This document shows positions 9,696-18,608 of a stretch of DNA of 52,550 nucleotides, in pieces. The stretch covers positions 1-52,550 of the forward strand of contig CAYRRM010000019.1 of assembly GCA_964426675.1 (NCBI GenBank), given 5' to 3'. Position 1 is the first letter of the stretch. Every line of letters starts with the position of its first letter. Source of the DNA: DYMC01 sp035406705 (GTDB lineage Bacteria > Verrucomicrobiota > Lentisphaeria > Victivallales > GWF2-50-93). The position numbers and the translations under genes are program-made. Under the pieces are notes generated by a model that did no database searches, had not been told where the DNA came from, and saw only the letters and a program-made list of their open reading frames with translations.

Positions 9696-9736
9696 GATGC
9701 ACTCCTTTTTCTCTTATATTAATTTAGGCTTTTTAC

Positions 9737-12700
9737 CTACTCAAGAACTAATCTACTTAATGATATATCTATTGGTTGTTCAGACCAATTCCCAAGAATC
9801 TGGATTTGTTTGATGATGGATATGTTGAACTTATTTTTTTCGGCTAATTCAATAAAAGATGTATTATTTTCTGGCAAAAGCCTTATCTCTTTTTCAATAT
9901 TTTTTCCACTTAAATTATATATATAAGAACATTCTGAAGATTTATCATCTAAAAATAAGACTTTAATACTGTCTGCCATATTATCTTTGCCAATTTTAAG
10001 ATAAAGTACTGGAATTTTGTTCACTATATTTGTAAAATCAAGTCCATTATTAAAATTATAACCTGCCCCCCCCTGACTTTTGTCAGCTCTTATGAAAACT
10101 TTTGAATCCTCCACTCCTGTCTTATCTTTCCAAGCTTTGTAATCAAAAAGAAAGGGTTTATCAAAGCTTAACAGATGTTCTTCTGCTAATTTACTAATAC
10201 GAAATTTATCCGCTTCTGAATCTGCCCCTACATTATCCGTTGTTAACTCATAAAGCATTATTGCTCCAAATGGGCTATTTATAGATGCTTTAAATGATAA
10301 TGTACTACCTTCAATTTTAGTTTGAACTTTACTAAGGCGTTTCCCGCCTTGAGAAATTCTCCAGACAACATATTTGTTTGGATTTACAAAATTAATTCGT
10401 ATTTTAGCCTCACCATTACGGACAAGATAAGGAAGGCCACCCCAATTTGTTAGAGTCTGTCTTGACGAATCACTATATTCTATGCCATTATTTTGTAAAT
10501 CTGTAAGATGTGTTACCAATAGACGTGATGAATTATAAATAGGTTTAGAATCCAAGCTTGTAATAAAGATTGTAGTTTCAGTTGTTAGTTCACCAATTGC
10601 TACACCAGATTTTTTTGCAGATATTTCTTCATCTTTAGCGGAATAAACAGCAAAAGTTCGAGGAGTATCTATACATAAAATTCCTTTTTCACTATCGATC
10701 ATAATCTCTTCTGATTCAGAAGATATAACTTTATTTGAGAAGTCAATTTTTATTCCTGCTTTTCGAATTTTTTCTAACGCTTCACAATGATTAAATGAAA
10801 GAGGGATTGAAATCGAATTATCAGGAATAAAGTTGATTGAATCTCCAATACGCAAAAACCACGCAAAATCATTTGTATTGAATGTGATATTTGAAGATGG
10901 TAAAAAGATTTCTTTTTCACTAATAATCCTTGCGATTGAATTTTGCGCAGGTTTCAGGTCTCTTCGTAAAAAAAGCATTATTGCCACGCGATCAGACGCT
11001 AATGCCAAAGGGTCTCGTGCAAGATTAAAATAGTCTATTGGCATTGGCGTAAAAATTTCTTTATCTGTGTGAGCATATGCAAAACGCCATAAAGCATCCC
11101 AATCTTGCAAAGATGCTATTGCCCCAGTAAGAAGAGCACCTATTCCCCTAAATTGACCTGGCGCACAATAGTTGAATTCACTAATTGTCATAGGTTTTCC
11201 CCATAATCTAATAGAAGCACTACGATTAGCCCCAGATGCTTTACTCAGAATAGGATTTGTATTTGGAGATCTACTTGGCAACCCCCATCCTCTTTCAAAA
11301 ATTGGATGATCAACATAAAAATGATCGTCTACATAATCTAAATTTTCCCTCGTTTTTTGGTCAAATAAATAGTTCGGTGGACAATTATGATTACTTATGA
11401 GTGCGTTACAATTAATTTGCTCTCTTAAAAAAGAACAAACTCGTGTAATAAATTTTTGTTCAACATCCGCCAGAAAAGTTCGGCACAATCTTCCCCTTGG
11501 GGTATCTTCATCGATGCCACCTTTGGGAAATTCAATAGTTCCCAATTCTGGATCTTCTTCATTATTAAGAGTGCCTATAGCATCCGTAAGTAGATTGCGA
11601 TCTGGATAACGGTCAACAAGCCATTTATTCCAAGCGCATTTCCACTCTGAAAAATCTTTAATCTTATTTCCTGGAGCCCCTTCATTAATCAAATTAATCC
11701 AGGCCAATGCGGGTTCTTCTGCCAATTTTTTCCCAGTATATGGATTTACGCTTTCAAGTAACTTTCTAGCAAATGTAATGAAATCTTGATATGCCGGCTC
11801 ATGAATAAGTATCAACAGTTTATACACCTGTGGATCGACTAATCTATTATTATTGATATATGGTTTCTCCGCAGGAACACCAATTTGTTCTGGACTAATT
11901 GGACGAGAAACATATAAGTCCGTTGTTATCCATAATCCCCGTCTTGAGCAACCAGCAATCAGATAATGCAATTGATCTAAATATTTCGGATTCCAGTCAA
12001 AACCAGTTTTCCAGGGAGGGTCTGTAAGACGAAATTCATAATGATGAATACGTACAGAATTATATCCTAATTTTACAAGACGATCAAGTAAGAGATCTGT
12101 CTCTTCTTTTTTCATATATTGAGCAGTAAAACAAAGATTAACTCCATAAAAACGTTGTGTTTTTTTCTGAGGATCATTGGCAAAAACAAAATGCCCATCT
12201 TTTGTTACAATAATTCTCCCTTCCTTCCCACAAGGACCTTTGGCAAACTCGTTCATAGATAAGTCTAACGCTGAACCTGCCTTAATGTCCATATCAGGTT
12301 TTAAAACTATCCACTCATTACTAAAAGTAATTTTAACCTCGTCATCATGAAGAAAATTAATTTTACTTGGAACCATTATTCTCATTGTAATTCTATATTC
12401 CTCGTTTTTTGCAAGTTTTCCAAAAACCTTTCCAAAACGTATTTTATAGTTTTGAGATCCCCACTTCCTATCATCTTCTATTCCTAAATGTATTGCTTCT
12501 GGAAATTCTAATGTGATAAGACAAACCCCTGTTTCTGAGAATATTGAAAATTTTCTAACTGCGGAACCAAATAAACCTGAATCTTCATATTTCTCAGGAA
12601 AAACTCCTTCTTTTGCATCGGCTATCCATTTGTAATTCATAAAGCAATTAATAGGAAGCTTAAACTCAATTGCGAGTGTATTAAAGGAAACATCATCCAA

Positions 12701-13042
12701 AGCCTTAAAAGTCCAATTGCATTCCATCCCTTTTTCATTATAACTAAAATTCAATTTCCCTTTCACTTGTGGTGGAGTAAATAATGTAAAGTATGAGTGA
12801 TTATTCTTAACTTGCTCCGATTTATCTTTTATTGCAAAGGCAAATTTCCAATCAGTTGTCGCTCCAGTTGGAACAAATTTGATTTCTGCTTTAGATATAG
12901 GATTAACTTTTAAAATTCCACTTGATGTAATTGTAAATGATGTTGAATTTTCAGTGCTAATTAATTTATGAATGATGAAAAAAATAAAGACGATAACAAA
13001 TATATTCTTTTTTCTAAAACAATAGAAATAATTTTTACACAT
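9737..13042 (-). CDS. Large secreted GH5-like glycoside hydrolase
   Basis: This roughly 1101-residue enzyme begins with a basic segment and a hydrophobic stretch (about 13-27), a probable signal peptide or membrane anchor. Residues 20-245 form an all-beta region. The next part is a TIM barrel like clan GH-A family 5, starting at RFYGVNL. The expected acid/base is Glu454 in INLINEG and the nucleophile Glu622 in ISEFNYC. The C-terminal 150 residues look like a jelly-roll domain that may bind carbohydrate. The start at 13042 is chosen because GAGG lies six bases before it, while the ATG twelve bases upstream has no binding site. It follows the pseudopilin gene by 51 bp. A shorter relative with the same NYC nucleophile motif lies at 37332-39371. 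Confidence 0.75.
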   Translation of the reverse strand: MCKNYFYCFRKKNIFVIVFIFFIIHKLISTENSTSFTITSSGILKVNPISKAEIKFVPTGATTDWKFAFAIKDKSEQVKNNHSYFTLFTPPQVKGKLNFSYNEKGMECNWTFKALDDVSFNTLAIEFKLPINCFMNYKWIADAKEGVFPEKYEDSGLFGSAVRKFSIFSETGVCLITLEFPEAIHLGIEDDRKWGSQNYKIRFGKVFGKLAKNEEYRITMRIMVPSKINFLHDDEVKITFSNEWIVLKPDMDIKAGSALDLSMNEFAKGPCGKEGRIIVTKDGHFVFANDPQKKTQRFYGVNLCFTAQYMKKEETDLLLDRLVKLGYNSVRIHHYEFRLTDPPWKTGFDWNPKYLDQLHYLIAGCSRRGLWITTDLYVSRPISPEQIGVPAEKPYINNNRLVDPQVYKLLILIHEPAYQDFITFARKLLESVNPYTGKKLAEEPALAWINLINEGAPGNKIKDFSEWKCAWNKWLVDRYPDRNLLTDAIGTLNNEEDPELGTIEFPKGGIDEDTPRGRLCRTFLADVEQKFITRVCSFLREQINCNALISNHNCPPNYLFDQKTRENLDYVDDHFYVDHPIFERGWGLPSRSPNTNPILSKASGANRSASIRLWGKPMTISEFNYCAPGQFRGIGALLTGAIASLQDWDALWRFAYAHTDKEIFTPMPIDYFNLARDPLALASDRVAIMLFLRRDLKPAQNSIARIISEKEIFLPSSNITFNTNDFAWFLRIGDSINFIPDNSISIPLSFNHCEALEKIRKAGIKIDFSNKVISSESEEIMIDSEKGILCIDTPRTFAVYSAKDEEISAKKSGVAIGELTTETTIFITSLDSKPIYNSSRLLVTHLTDLQNNGIEYSDSSRQTLTNWGGLPYLVRNGEAKIRINFVNPNKYVVWRISQGGKRLSKVQTKIEGSTLSFKASINSPFGAIMLYELTTDNVGADSEADKFRISKLAEEHLLSFDKPFLFDYKAWKDKTGVEDSKVFIRADKSQGGAGYNFNNGLDFTNIVNKIPVLYLKIGKDNMADSIKVLFLDDKSSECSYIYNLSGKNIEKEIRLLPENNTSFIELAEKNKFNISIIKQIQILGNWSEQPIDISLSRLVLE

Positions 13043-13093
13043 AATTAACCTCATAAATTTAATATTTATTTCAATATCGTATAACTTTTATTT

Positions 13094-13843
13094 TCAGTAA
13101 AAACCTATTACTTCGCCTGATGAACTATGCTTGGGAAGATCTCTAATTCCCTCAACATGCCCATCAACAAATGTCATATTGGTGCTCTTTTTCTTATCAT
13201 GTCTATATGCAAAATTAAAACGAGAGCCTAATGTAGTCCAACCCCATGTATCAATCATTGGAACATCATCATACCAGCCATTCCAATAAGTTGAATATCC
13301 TTCACCATAAGGAACCCATAAAGGTTGTGGACCATATCCATCAATAAAATAAACTAATTTTGTCGGATCTTTTATCTCACTTATTTTTGTCTGATCTGGA
13401 TCTGTACTCCAACATGCACTAAGTCGATAATTCATTGAATACCCAGCGTGCTCATATTCATCAAAAACTATACCATTCCAAACATGCCGCCTTAGTCCAT
13501 TAATCGGTATTGCAGAAGGACATATAAGGACAAAAGCTTTCAAATTAATCATATTCGTTTTATCTTTATTCATTAATTCTTCTCCGAGTATTCTTTTACT
13601 ATACCAGTAGTCAGTATAATATGGTCGATTATATTTAATCATACCAGGACATAACAATTCACTATTGTCAACAGTATATATCAATGCTACTGTGCAAATT
13701 TGTTTTAAATTATTTTTGCAATATACGGATTTGGCTAACTCTTTTGCTGTATTAAGAGAAGGGAATAAAATAGCAGCTAATATTGCTATGATCGCAATCA
13801 CAATTAGTAACTCTATCAATGTAAATATCTTTTTCCTATTCAT
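13094..13843 (-). CDS. Type II secretion-type pseudopilin (Lentisphaerae-type)
   Basis: The 249-residue protein starts with a short basic leader and the class III prepilin motif FTLIELL with conserved Glu at +5, followed by one hydrophobic helix. PilD-type cleavage and methylation before Phe are expected. The C-terminal domain ends with HDKKKSTNMTFVDGHVEG, the His...DG signature found in the many pseudopilin-like proteins of Lentisphaerae and Planctomycetes. It would be displayed at the periplasmic face of the inner membrane. GAGGAAGAGG directly before ATG 13843 decides the start, so a 21-codon upstream extension is excluded. It sits between the LacI gene and the GH5-like gene, suggesting a role in secreting or displaying that enzyme. 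No other secretion genes are present here. Confidence 0.88.
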   Translation of the reverse strand: MNRKKIFTLIELLIVIAIIAILAAILFPSLNTAKELAKSVYCKNNLKQICTVALIYTVDNSELLCPGMIKYNRPYYTDYWYSKRILGEELMNKDKTNMINLKAFVLICPSAIPINGLRRHVWNGIVFDEYEHAGYSMNYRLSACWSTDPDQTKISEIKDPTKLVYFIDGYGPQPLWVPYGEGYSTYWNGWYDDVPMIDTWGWTTLGSRFNFAYRHDKKKSTNMTFVDGHVEGIRDLPKHSSSGEVIGFY

Positions 13844-13922
13844 CCTCTTCCTCCTCGTTTTTATTTCTTTTTTATAGCGCAATAATTTGAATGATAACAA
13901 ATTCATTATACGATATATTTTC

Positions 13923-14909
13923 TCATCCTCTATTTATTAACCTCATATTATATTTCATTTTTATTGGTCCTCCTGGTGATTTTCCATTGATTATTTTGTT
14001 TAACATGTCAATAGTATATTCTGGTACTTCAACTTGATGAATAGAACACTCAAGAAAGTTATTAGGACCTGGAAGAAAAGATGCCATTACATACGCAATT
14101 CTCGCGTCACGTTCAAGTTGAAATTTCTCAGCAATCAATTGATAATTCCCAAAGTCCTCTCCGATAAAAAGACTATCATATAACTTAGATCCTGAAATGA
14201 TTTTAAATAATTCCTGTTGCGGAGTAGGATATCTGAAAGTTTCAATAATTTTTATTTCATTAAAACCAAATTGTCGATAAGATGATAATGCAGTATTCTT
14301 TCGTTCAAGATTCCAATAATAATCCAAATTACCTATTAAAAAAATAGGGTGTTTTTTCCCTTCATCAGCAAAATACTGAAGCACTTTTTTAATAAGGTCT
14401 TCTTCATCAAAAGTAATACAATTTTCACACATTCTTTGATTGCAATTAACAAATACATGCGGAATAGAGTATTTTCTTATCCGTCTCAAAATTTTCTCAT
14501 TTATATCTTCAAATAATAATATCCCGTCTGTTCTATCTTCATTTACACACCTCGGATATAATTTTTCTCTTAACAGTTCAAAGGATATAACTTGACCGTA
14601 AGTTTCTGCTCTTCGTATGAGAAAATTGGGAAAATTGAAAGGAATCCTATAAAAATTCTTGAACAATATAGTAATACACCCATGCCGGCCATTCACCAAA
14701 TTTCTGGATGTAATATTGGGGCGATAATTTAATTTTTTAGCTATCTTCTTAACTTTATCCATCGTTGCCTGACTGAATCTTGAACTGGTATTTCCTCCAT
14801 TTAGAATTGCAGATACAACCTGTTTTGAAACACCGCTCAGTCGTGCAATATCTGCAAAACTACACCCTCTATCTTTATTATCTTGACTTATTTTTTTTTC
14901 TTTTTTCAT
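13923..14909 (-). CDS. LacI-family transcriptional regulator
   Basis: This 328-residue regulator has an N-terminal LacI helix-turn-helix (about 16-65, with FADIARLSGVSKQVVSAILN and the hinge helix region) and a periplasmic-binding-protein-like ligand domain, somewhat divergent in its C-terminal half. It heads the seven-gene leftward operon and probably represses it, including itself, until a sugar binds. A palindromic candidate operator lies just upstream of its start. ATG 14909 lacks a clear ribosome binding site; a TTG at 14930 is the alternative, but it falls in the operator palindrome and seems less likely. The regulator gene being first in the operon implies autoregulation. Confidence 0.88.
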   Translation of the reverse strand: MKKEKKISQDNKDRGCSFADIARLSGVSKQVVSAILNGGNTSSRFSQATMDKVKKIAKKLNYRPNITSRNLVNGRHGCITILFKNFYRIPFNFPNFLIRRAETYGQVISFELLREKLYPRCVNEDRTDGILLFEDINEKILRRIRKYSIPHVFVNCNQRMCENCITFDEEDLIKKVLQYFADEGKKHPIFLIGNLDYYWNLERKNTALSSYRQFGFNEIKIIETFRYPTPQQELFKIISGSKLYDSLFIGEDFGNYQLIAEKFQLERDARIAYVMASFLPGPNNFLECSIHQVEVPEYTIDMLNKIINGKSPGGPIKMKYNMRLINRG

Positions 14910-14918
14910 ATTTTTTAA

Positions 14919-14964
14919 TTGACCGTTCAATCATATATATTATAACACCTTAATGAAAAGTCAA
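14919..14964 (-). promoter_or_regulatory. Promoter and candidate LacI operator of the hydrolase operon
   Basis: On the minus strand TTGACT (14959-14964) and TATAAT (14939-14944) form a promoter-like pair; the spacer is 14 bases, or 16 if TAATAT (14937-14942) is the -10. Directly downstream, at the expected start of transcription, lies TTGAACGGTCAA (14919-14930), palindromic except for one base pair of positions and with the central CG typical of LacI-family operators. Binding here would block initiation of the operon, including the lacI-type gene. The same arrangement CTTGAC...TTATAATATA recurs before the GntR gene near 41.3 kb. Confidence 0.5.
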
Positions 14965-15068
14965 GAATTAAAAAAACATTTTTTTTATTTTGCTATTTGA
15001 TTTTTTTTTGTATAAATGTATCTTCGGAATTTTTAATTCCATAAAATAAAGGGAGGAGGTATTAAGAT

Positions 15069-16151
15069 ATGACTAAAAAAACAAGTATTTTAAAAAAGAA
15101 GCTTCGTGTAGCATGTATAGGTGCAGGAGGTATTGCGGGAGCACATCTTACAGAATACGCAAAGATGGATGATGTTGAAATCGTAGCTTTAGCAGATCCC
15201 GTGTTTGATTCAATGTCAAAAAAAGCTGAGCAATATAAAATCCCGTCTGAAAACTGCTTCACTGATTACAGAAAAATGCTTGAGAAAATAAAACCTGATG
15301 CAGTAAGTGTATGTTCACCAAATGGAGCTCACGAAGAAAACACTATCGCTGCGTTAAAAGCAGGAGCCCATGTTATCGTTGAAAAGCCAATGGCAATGAA
15401 TGCAATCCAGGCTGAAAAGATGATAGAAATAGCCAAAAAACTCAAACGTAAACTGGTAATAGGGTTTCAATACCGATATGACGGAAGAACTTCTTTCATA
15501 AGAGATGCTGTAGATAATGGAAATTTTGGAAAAATCCTTTATGCAAAGGTTCAGGCTCTTCGTCGAAGAGGAATACCTAATTGGGGAGTATTTGGAAGGA
15601 AGGAACTGCAGGGGGGTGGTCCTATGATTGACATTGGAGTTCATTGTCTTGAAATGTGCCATTATGCTATGGGATGTCCAAAACCAGTTGCCGCAATAGG
15701 AAATTGCTATACATATATTGGAAATAAGCCAAGCAATATAAAATGTCAATGGCCTAATTGGGATTGGAAGACCTATAATGTCGAAGATTTAGCTGTTGGA
15801 ATGATAAAATTTGACAATGGAGCAATGCTTTCTATTGAAGCCTCTTTTGCTGCTCATATTGAACGCGATGTATGGAATTTCTCTATAATGGGAACAAAAT
15901 CTGGCGCTCAATGGGACCCCCCAATGTTATTCAGTGACCAGAATAATCATATGCTAAATATAACTCCATCATTTGTTCCTTCAACCGGTTGGGGAGGAAT
16001 ATGGCAAGCAAAAATGCGTAATTTCGTTGAACATTGTCTATATGATAAAAAAACGCTGTCTCCCGCAGAAGATGGATTAGCCGTTCAAAAAATACTTGAT
16101 GCTATCTATGAATCCTCTTCAAAAGGAGGAAAAGAAGTCCAAATTAAGTAA
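15069..16151 (+). CDS. Gfo/Idh/MocA-family oxidoreductase
   Basis: The 360-residue protein is a cytoplasmic NAD(P)-dependent sugar oxidoreductase. The N-terminal Rossmann fold begins VACIGAGGIAGAH. The family EKP triplet is at 105-107 (Lys106 catalytic) and the second active-site pair Asp188 and His192 is in IDIGVHC. It may act on a sugar or inositol-type intermediate from the divergent hydrolase operon, whose lacI-type gene starts 159 bp away; the exact substrate is unknown, and a GH109-like glycosidase role of some family members cannot be excluded. GGGAGGAGGT eight bases before the ATG is a very strong ribosome binding site. No signal peptide is present. Confidence 0.88.
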   Translation: MTKKTSILKKKLRVACIGAGGIAGAHLTEYAKMDDVEIVALADPVFDSMSKKAEQYKIPSENCFTDYRKMLEKIKPDAVSVCSPNGAHEENTIAALKAGAHVIVEKPMAMNAIQAEKMIEIAKKLKRKLVIGFQYRYDGRTSFIRDAVDNGNFGKILYAKVQALRRRGIPNWGVFGRKELQGGGPMIDIGVHCLEMCHYAMGCPKPVAAIGNCYTYIGNKPSNIKCQWPNWDWKTYNVEDLAVGMIKFDNGAMLSIEASFAAHIERDVWNFSIMGTKSGAQWDPPMLFSDQNNHMLNITPSFVPSTGWGGIWQAKMRNFVEHCLYDKKTLSPAEDGLAVQKILDAIYESSSKGGKEVQIK

Positions 16152-16258
16152 TATACTATTTTCGGATGAGAATAAAATGAACCTATATTTTTAGTTTTTA
16201 CTAGCAGAAAATACAAAATATAGATTTATTTTTTAATAGATTAATTAAGTTTTTTATA

Positions 16259-17254
16259 TCATCTCAATAATCGCGGGATAGTTTCATCTACTAATGACCT
16301 AAAAAGTAAAGTTCCATCTGCTTTAACAATGCACAAATAGCCTTCTTCAATTAATGTTGATTTTTTGTCTTTTAGATTCGTAAACATTACTTTACCTTCA
16401 ATCATATTAATTTTTGTCTCATTTCTGGATACGTAAAATTCCAGCATAGTCCCTATAACTTTTACCTCTGCTATTTTAGAAGAAAAAATTATTGTCTTGC
16501 CATTTTCCTGTTTCGCAACTTTTGCAAGTACTCCGCCTTCAGTAAAAAAAATCGTTGTCATTCCTCCTGAGACATGTAAAGATAACTTACTTTTTTCCAT
16601 AATATTTAGTTCTGTTTGATCGTTCATTTTTAAATAAAGATTTGCATCTGAATATGTGATAATGGTGTCTCCAGAATATAGAGTACTATCATCCGTGATA
16701 AATCTTCCATTCCTTAACACAACAACCTTACCCTCTTTTTTTCTTATATCTGCAATCTTTTCCAATTTAGGGATAAGTGATGATTTTGTTTGAATTTTAT
16801 AATTCTGACTATTATTGAAAAATTTTAAATATATTACTCCGCTAATAATTACGAAAAGTGCTGCAATTGAGATCCAAAAACTAATATATTTATCTTCTGA
16901 TGCCTGTTTCCTTATAAAATTTTTCGCATTATTGTTTCCCTTTTTGGATTTATTTTTCATTTTCTGTGCATTTTTCTCTAAAATCTTACGTATTATTAGT
17001 TTTTGAGTCTTCTTCTTAATACTATTGGGAATGAGAGTAAGTTTTATTCTTTTCACAAGATTATCTTTTTCTTGTCCGCTTCTGAATTCTGCTCTTAATA
17101 AACCTTCTACCTGAAGGAGTTCTCTAAATTCTTTTAATGCTTCAGGTGATTCTTCTAGAAAGTGTAAAAAATCAACTTTAGCTTTTTCATCTAGTTCTCC
17201 GTCAAGCCAGGATCTTGTAATATTTTCAATATTTTTTAATTCTATTTTTTGCAT
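16259..17254 (-). CDS. FecR-domain membrane protein, probable anti-sigma regulator
   Basis: This roughly 331-residue protein has a short cytoplasmic N-terminal region (1-110) with the anti-sigma-like start SWLDGELDEKAKVDFLHFLEE trimmed to its pattern of Leu and acidic residues, a single membrane span (about 125-142), and a periplasmic FecR-like beta domain (about 175-300). It lies 36 bp downstream of an ECF sigma factor gene on the same strand. This is the classical pair in which FecR-type proteins hold or activate the sigma factor in response to an envelope signal. Its partner outer-membrane receptor is not nearby. ATG 17254 is preferred to a TTG at 17275; neither has a strong ribosome binding site. 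Confidence 0.8.
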   Translation of the reverse strand: MQKIELKNIENITRSWLDGELDEKAKVDFLHFLEESPEALKEFRELLQVEGLLRAEFRSGQEKDNLVKRIKLTLIPNSIKKKTQKLIIRKILEKNAQKMKNKSKKGNNNAKNFIRKQASEDKYISFWISIAALFVIISGVIYLKFFNNSQNYKIQTKSSLIPKLEKIADIRKKEGKVVVLRNGRFITDDSTLYSGDTIITYSDANLYLKMNDQTELNIMEKSKLSLHVSGGMTTIFFTEGGVLAKVAKQENGKTIIFSSKIAEVKVIGTMLEFYVSRNETKINMIEGKVMFTNLKDKKSTLIEEGYLCIVKADGTLLFRSLVDETIPRLLR

Positions 17255-17290
17255 TATCTTAAGTTCTAATTTCAAATTTTGAATTCAAAT

Positions 17291-17854
17291 TTATGCTTTT
17301 AATTCATTCTCAATACACTTTTTTAGAATCAATCTTAACCTATGAACCTGCACTTTCATTGTGGATACTTTTTTTTCAAAAATTTTTGCTAGTTGAGCAA
17401 AAGAAAGATCTCCCATGTAATGTCTTTGTAAAATTTCAAATTGTTTTGCAGGCAATTTGTTAAGGCATTTTTTTAGAGCAAGGAGTTTATCTTCTGGATA
17501 GATTGAACTATCATCTTCATCAATTACGTTGCTTAAATAAAGATGATATATATAATCATCAGCATTTTTTCTCTTCACTGCTAGTTGACGAACAAATTTT
17601 CTAAGCTTGTTTAAGGCTATCGTCTTAAGCCAGGGAAAAAAAGGTTTATTCACATCGAAGTTTTCTATTGATAAGTACGCTTGAACAAATGCTTCATGTA
17701 CAATTTCTTCAACCGTATCAGATGAAAAACAGTAATAACTGAGAACAAAACGTAATCTATCCTGGTAGAATTCAATTAATTTTTCATATTGCTCTATATC
17801 TCCAGCTTGAACTTTTCTTATTACTTCCGATTCATTTTTTATATTTGACCACAT
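17291..17854 (-). CDS. ECF-type RNA polymerase sigma factor
   Basis: This 187-residue protein has the sigma-70 region 2 (about 20-90, with core-binding helices and ETVE-type EEIVHEAFVQAY) and region 4 (about 125-180, with KLPAKQFEILQRHYMGDLSF followed by a helix-turn-helix), and no region 1 or 3. It would direct RNA polymerase to a small regulon. AGGA lies six bases before the ATG. The FecR-like gene follows and probably controls its activity. The target genes are not evident; the 750 bp upstream contains no gene that it could obviously serve. Confidence 0.9.
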   Translation of the reverse strand: MWSNIKNESEVIRKVQAGDIEQYEKLIEFYQDRLRFVLSYYCFSSDTVEEIVHEAFVQAYLSIENFDVNKPFFPWLKTIALNKLRKFVRQLAVKRKNADDYIYHLYLSNVIDEDDSSIYPEDKLLALKKCLNKLPAKQFEILQRHYMGDLSFAQLAKIFEKKVSTMKVQVHRLRLILKKCIENELKA

Positions 17855-18335
17855 TCTTTATCCTATATAAAACATTTTGTAAGTCTGTGAATTTTGTACA
17901 AGATAAAATTAAGTACAATGGATCACTTTTTTCAAATAAATGTATCCTCAAAATACTAAGAAGTTACATTTTATTTCAAAAAATTTACTAATATATATGT
18001 GTGTTCATATCTTCTAAATGCCTTATATATAAAAAAAGAAAAAACTATTGGAATAAAAATTTTATGTGACTTACATTAATCTTTATTCTATGTAACGCAG
18101 CCGTATTATTTATTTTATTAAAATATATTTTAGTAAAAACAAGATACAACTTTCCAGCAAAGTAATTAATGCGCGATAATAAAAGGTTATCAATGTAAAC
18201 GAATAATAAAAGATTGCCTTCTTAAAATCAACCGATATGAATCACAACCACTATGCTTCGAATCCGATAACACATATTGTATAAAAGAATATTACCAAGT
18301 ATAACTAAGAGAACAAATAAACCGTAAAAAAGTAA

Positions 18336-18503
18336 TTAGAACAGGCTAGAAGATTAATCACTATTCATCCAATGATTTTCTTTTATAAAAAAATCTATGA
18401 ATATCTCAATGATTGGATGCGTCCGGAATATTTACAAAAATCAACAATAATAAGTACGATCCGCTATTTTGTGTTAACCATTTTTAATAAGTTAATTGAC
18501 TGA
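18336..18503 (+). pseudogene. Possible IS66-type transposase C-terminal remnant
   Basis: A 55-codon open stretch encodes a peptide with IYEYLNDWM, then LQKSTIISTIRYFVL. This recalls the IS66 transposase segment in which a WL/WM helix is followed by PKS-x-I-x-x-AI-x-Y before the catalytic Glu. It has no start codon and stops before the active site, so at best it is a fragment. The rest of the 754-bp gap between the sigma factor gene and the EF-G-like gene (17855-18608) is AT-rich and shows no convincing gene, RNA or repeat. Confidence 0.35.
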
Positions 18504-18608
18504 AGTGCAAAATTTAGGTTTAAAACTTATAAAAGAACATAATAGCATGCGGAATAGCAGATTTTTTAAACACCTTCAAATCTAAACTAACTTAAACACA
18601 CTGGATAA

